This document shows positions 38,547-41,180 of a stretch of DNA of 41,180 nucleotides, one piece after another. Position numbers and translations under genes: made by a program. This DNA comes from Microcaldota archaeon (GTDB lineage: Archaea > Micrarchaeota > Micrarchaeia > Anstonellales > Bilamarchaeaceae): the NCBI GenBank assembly GCA_029557835.1, contig JAKQHW010000067.1, positions 1 to 41,180 on the forward strand. The letters are read 5' to 3'. The stretch's first letter is position 1. Each line of letters opens with the position of its first letter. Under the pieces are notes generated by a model. That model did not search any database. It had not been told where the DNA came from and saw nothing but the letters and a program-made list of their open reading frames with translations.

Positions 38547-38554
38547 TTTAAAAA
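38547..38554 (+). promoter_or_regulatory. TATA box of the ferredoxin gene
   Basis: TTTAAAAA is centred 26 nt upstream of ATG 38577, but only 17 nt from the earlier ATG 38568; this decides the start. Confidence 0.5.
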
Positions 38555-38576
38555 GATATCTCAACAAATGGAACGC

Positions 38577-38768
38577 ATGGCACGCAAGATCGAGATAAAC
38601 CACGACAAATGCATACAGTGTGTGGGCTGCGCATCGGTCTGCCCGGTCATGGCGATCGAGCTGGTTGGGCTCAGGATGAAGACTTACCCGGAAAAATGCA
38701 TAGGGTGCGGGGCGTGCGTTAGGGTATGCCCGGCCAACTGCATAAGGTTTGTGGAGAAGAGGGAGTGA
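38577..38768 (+). CDS. Ferredoxin, 2[4Fe-4S]
   Basis: 63 residues. Two classical cluster motifs: CIQCVGCASVCP followed by VMAIEL, and CIGCGACVRVCP followed by ANCIRF. It would carry two low-potential [4Fe-4S] clusters. The start at 38577 (MARKIEINHDK) fits the TATA box spacing better than ATG 38568. It is 4 nt from the geranylgeranyl reductase start. Ferredoxin is known as electron donor for archaeal GGR, so it is probably the dedicated partner of that enzyme. Confidence 0.92.
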   Translation: MARKIEINHDKCIQCVGCASVCPVMAIELVGLRMKTYPEKCIGCGACVRVCPANCIRFVEKRE

Positions 38769-38772
38769 GCTT

Positions 38773-39990
38773 ATGGCGGACTACGATTATGATGTCATTA
38801 TCATCGGAGGGGGGCCTGCCGGGGCGACGATGGCGAGGATTGCGGCCCAGAACGGGCAGAGCGTAATGGTTTATGACAAGAGGAAGGAGCTGGGGGAGCC
38901 CGTAAGGTGCGGGGAGGGGCTGGGACAGCGGGAAGTGGTTGCCCAGGGGCTGGATTTGCCGAGGTGGTGCTTCTCAACGGAGATACACGGGGCGAAGGTT
39001 GTGGCCCCGAACGGGAAGAGCATAACATGGAAAAGCGGGGATACGAAGGGCTGGGTGCTGGAGAGGAAGATATTCGACAAGTGGCTGGTGGAGCTGGCCG
39101 TGGAGAAGGGTGCGAAGGTGAAGACTTACCACAGGGTCACGGACCTTGTGAAAAAAGATGGGAGAATAGACGGGGTGATGGTCTCCAGATGGGGCGGGGA
39201 GCCCTATGAGGTGAGGGCTCCGCTGGTGGTCTCTGCGGAAGGGATGGAGGCCATGGTCGCGAGGAAGGCCGGGCTGAAGGCGGCGGCCACCCTTTACGAT
39301 GTGGACACCTGCTACCAGTACGAGATGAAGCCGTACGACCATGAGAATCTCATAGAGCTCTATTTCGGGAACGATGTTGCGCCCAGGGGGTATGTCTGGA
39401 TATTCCCGAAGGATGCAAGGAAGGCGAATGTGGGCATAGGGATAGGGGCGCATTTGACGAACTGGAAGAAGGGGGGAGAGGTGGACGGCGCGGACCCCAA
39501 ACTCCTATTGGATAAGTTTGTGCAGGGGCATCCCCAATTGAAGGATTCGAGCGTATTGGAGGACTTTGGGGGGGTCATCTCGGTGGGGGCGCCGATAGAT
39601 TCGTTTGTGAAGGACGGGTTCATGTGCATAGGGACCGCGGCCAAGCAGGTGGATCCGATACATGGGGGCGGGATCGCCCTGGCGATGGAGGCCGGGATAA
39701 TGGCCGCGAACGTCGCAGAGAAGGCGAGGGGGAAGAAGGATTACTCGGAAAAAGTGCTCAAGGAATACGAGAACGTATGGAGGGCCGGGCCGGGGAAGAA
39801 GGTGGCGAAGAGGCTGCTGCTTAGGAAGGTGATGGAGGAGGTGAATGACGACGACCTCAACCACATCTTCAATACGATTACGGATGCGGACCTCCAGAAG
39901 GTGCTGGAAGGGAGCTTTGCCGGCCCGGTTGCGAAAGTGGTGGGCGGAAGGCCCCAATTGCTGAGGGTACTGAAGGCGCTGGTCAGCTGA
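38773..39990 (+). CDS. Digeranylgeranylglycerophospholipid reductase (GGR, FAD-dependent)
   Basis: 405 residues. The N-terminal FAD-binding Rossmann motif VIIIGGGPAGATMARIA is followed by the KRKELGEPVRCGEGL motif typical of the geranylgeranyl reductase family, an RVWIFPKD-like segment (GYVWIFPKDARKANVGIGIG) and IHGGGIALAMEAGIMAA, the FAD-contact motif. It saturates the double bonds of archaeal isoprenoid chains. Start ATG 38773 follows GAGGGAGTGAG; an earlier in-frame start would overlap the ferredoxin. The 3' end overlaps the convergent GGDEF gene by 8 nt. Confidence 0.92.
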   Translation: MADYDYDVIIIGGGPAGATMARIAAQNGQSVMVYDKRKELGEPVRCGEGLGQREVVAQGLDLPRWCFSTEIHGAKVVAPNGKSITWKSGDTKGWVLERKIFDKWLVELAVEKGAKVKTYHRVTDLVKKDGRIDGVMVSRWGGEPYEVRAPLVVSAEGMEAMVARKAGLKAAATLYDVDTCYQYEMKPYDHENLIELYFGNDVAPRGYVWIFPKDARKANVGIGIGAHLTNWKKGGEVDGADPKLLLDKFVQGHPQLKDSSVLEDFGGVISVGAPIDSFVKDGFMCIGTAAKQVDPIHGGGIALAMEAGIMAANVAEKARGKKDYSEKVLKEYENVWRAGPGKKVAKRLLLRKVMEEVNDDDLNHIFNTITDADLQKVLEGSFAGPVAKVVGGRPQLLRVLKALVS

Positions 39991-41173
39991 GGGGATGGAA
40001 AGAGAGCTCGCCGTTCTTTGCGTAGGGCATCGCGACCCCGTTTTTGCCCATTAGCTTGACCGCATACATCGCCATGTCGGCCAGGGATATCAGCAGTTCG
40101 CCCCAGTTGCGCGCATATTCCTGCAGCGGGCCATCAACGGATTGGGGCATTTTCCTCTGCCTGCGGATGCGCTTGAGGTCCGCGTCGCACTGCTCCCTGA
40201 GCTGCTTCATTTTGTCTATCCTCTCCCTCACCGCGTCCATCATCTTCTCCTTGAAATCGGAAGGGAACCGTTTCACTTCCCGGAGTTCCTGCCATATGGA
40301 GGAGCCGGCCACGCCTATGCTGGCGCGGGCCTCAACCGGGCCGCATTCGGTGCTGCAAAGCATTGGGTTGAAGAGGCTGTGGAGATAGGCGCCGTGCCTC
40401 TCCAGGTCGGATAGTGTTGCGACGCCCGGGCTGAGGAGCACGAACTCCTCCCCTCCGTACCTGGAAGCAAAGCCCCCTGCCTCGGAGCGGAGCCTGGAGC
40501 CGATTATGCCCATCATCTCGTCTGCGGTGGAATGGCCGTAGGTGTCGTTAAGCCTCTTGAAGTCGTCGAGGTCTATGAAACCGACCGCGAAGCGCCTTTT
40601 CCTTATTATGCTTGCTACCGCCATCTTGAGCAGTACCTCATTCAGGAAGCGCCTGTTCCATAGGTTTGTGAGCGGGTCTATCTTCCCGATTTCCTCGTCC
40701 CTCTGGGAATAGAGCTCCTTCTGGATGAGGCGGGACATTGCAACCAGGAAATTCATCTGGTCGTTTTCCCTGCTGCCGCTCGGGTCTATTGCGCCCTCCA
40801 TGGCGACCATGTGCGTGACCTCCATGCGGCCGCCGGACATGTTGCCGAGGGGTATCCAGCATCCGGGGGCGTCGTAAGGGTGGCCCGCCTGCACCTCGGT
40901 AGTGTTGAAATCGTCAGGGTCAGAGTTGAACATCGTTATTTTCCCCTGGTTGAAAACAATCACGTTCCCGCCAATCACGTTCCTTATCCTGGGGTCCATG
41001 CTGAAAAGGAAATCACGCTGGCCCTCCCCTATTGGCCTGCCGCCCTGCCTCTCCATGAGGCGGAAGCCGTCCTCTCCCTTGAGCTCCCAGAGCTCCACCT
41101 GGCCTATGTTCGGGTCTGTTGCGAGGATTGCCCTCATTATCTGCTTTCTGCGGAGGTGCCTGTGGCCCACCAT
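39983..41173 (-). CDS. GGDEF-domain protein (putative diguanylate cyclase), possibly truncated at window edge
   Basis: At least 396 residues. The N-terminal about 160 residues look like a sensory region (possible GAF-like end, SRLIQKELYSQRDEEIG). The GGDEF domain begins DPLTNLWNRRFLNEVLL, continues GFIDLDDFKRLNDTYGHS, and has the active-site signature RYGGEEF (about residue 239) and ASIGVAG. A helical insert of about 85 residues precedes the closing LADMAMYAVKLMGKNGVA. No RxxD inhibitory site is visible five residues before GGEEF. If active it would make c-di-GMP, which is rare in archaea. An ATG at 41137 is an alternative start; the frame remains open toward the window end, so the gene may extend beyond it. 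Confidence 0.85.
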   Translation of the reverse strand: MVGHRHLRRKQIMRAILATDPNIGQVELWELKGEDGFRLMERQGGRPIGEGQRDFLFSMDPRIRNVIGGNVIVFNQGKITMFNSDPDDFNTTEVQAGHPYDAPGCWIPLGNMSGGRMEVTHMVAMEGAIDPSGSRENDQMNFLVAMSRLIQKELYSQRDEEIGKIDPLTNLWNRRFLNEVLLKMAVASIIRKRRFAVGFIDLDDFKRLNDTYGHSTADEMMGIIGSRLRSEAGGFASRYGGEEFVLLSPGVATLSDLERHGAYLHSLFNPMLCSTECGPVEARASIGVAGSSIWQELREVKRFPSDFKEKMMDAVRERIDKMKQLREQCDADLKRIRRQRKMPQSVDGPLQEYARNWGELLISLADMAMYAVKLMGKNGVAMPYAKNGELSFHPLS

Positions 41174-41180
41174 GTGCAGG

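Noticed and set aside
38376-38603. 75-codon minus-strand frame in the gap before ferredoxin
   Set aside because: It crosses the ferredoxin promoter and start and the GC-rich hairpin; translation shows no protein-like pattern.
1-41180. CRISPR array, insertion sequence or integrase
   Set aside because: No regularly spaced direct repeats, transposase or recombinase motifs and no terminal repeats were seen anywhere in the window.

Overview
This window looks like a chromosomal segment of an archaeon, GC-rich and very densely coded. The archaeal signs are Pelota, a stand-alone GMP synthase PP-loop subunit, a eukaryote/archaeal-type glycyl-tRNA synthetase, endonuclease Q with a PCNA-binding tail, HMG-CoA reductase, a ferredoxin plus geranylgeranyl reductase pair, tRNA introns, and TATA boxes sitting about 25 nt upstream of start codons (leaderless mRNAs). 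The small compact genes, convergent genes with overlapping ends and a CxxC-x17-CxxC-like protein suggest a DPANN-type lineage (Micrarchaeota or Diapherotrites are the guess), but no marker here fixes the lineage. No stretch longer than about 300 bases is free of genes.

Layout. (1) 1-4.5 kb: a membrane-anchored tandem AAA+ ATPase of the CDC48 type, then a leftward GNAT-like protein, a zinc-ribbon protein and a secreted/anchored surface protein. (2) 4.5-20.5 kb: the outstanding feature, a rightward operon of about 16 kb. It holds six tandem polytopic membrane proteins that share the same core motifs (paralogues), one of them carrying a large CX3C-rich extracellular insert. They are followed by a 1412-residue cysteine-rich lipoprotein, a 1096-residue membrane-anchored protein and a PadR-like regulator. 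Junctions are mostly ATGA overlaps with Shine-Dalgarno sequences embedded in the preceding gene. The arrangement recalls a VirB6/TrbL-like envelope complex without its usual ATPases; no described system is recognised with certainty. (3) 20.5-28.5 kb: housekeeping genes (Pelota, a PHP-domain protein, a TPR protein, tRNA-Gln, GMP synthase subunit B, EndoQ, GlyRS, an ACT-domain protein) and an initiator tRNA-Met with two apparent insertions. (4) 28.6-32.4 kb: tRNA-Ser, a protein with two homing-endonuclease-associated repeats, MscL, a GT-B glycosyltransferase, a small CX3C lipoprotein with a winged-helix regulator, and a small zinc protein. (5) 32.4-41.2 kb: lipid and glycan genes (class II HMG-CoA reductase, a GT-C-like membrane protein, a polyprenyl-phosphate sugar-1-phosphate transferase, a sugar nucleotidyltransferase, a DUF92 membrane protein), RtcA, a candidate structured RNA, ferredoxin plus geranylgeranyl reductase, and a GGDEF protein running to the window edge.

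How the parts fit: regions 2 and 4 both encode secreted CX3C-rich proteins next to winged-helix regulators, which suggests a shared surface-structure programme. Region 5 could make the isoprenoid lipids and lipid-linked sugars needed for the membrane and for glycosylating such surface proteins. Divergent gene pairs repeatedly share one TATA box placed midway between two leaderless starts. All functional assignments come from reading motifs; no database search was run.
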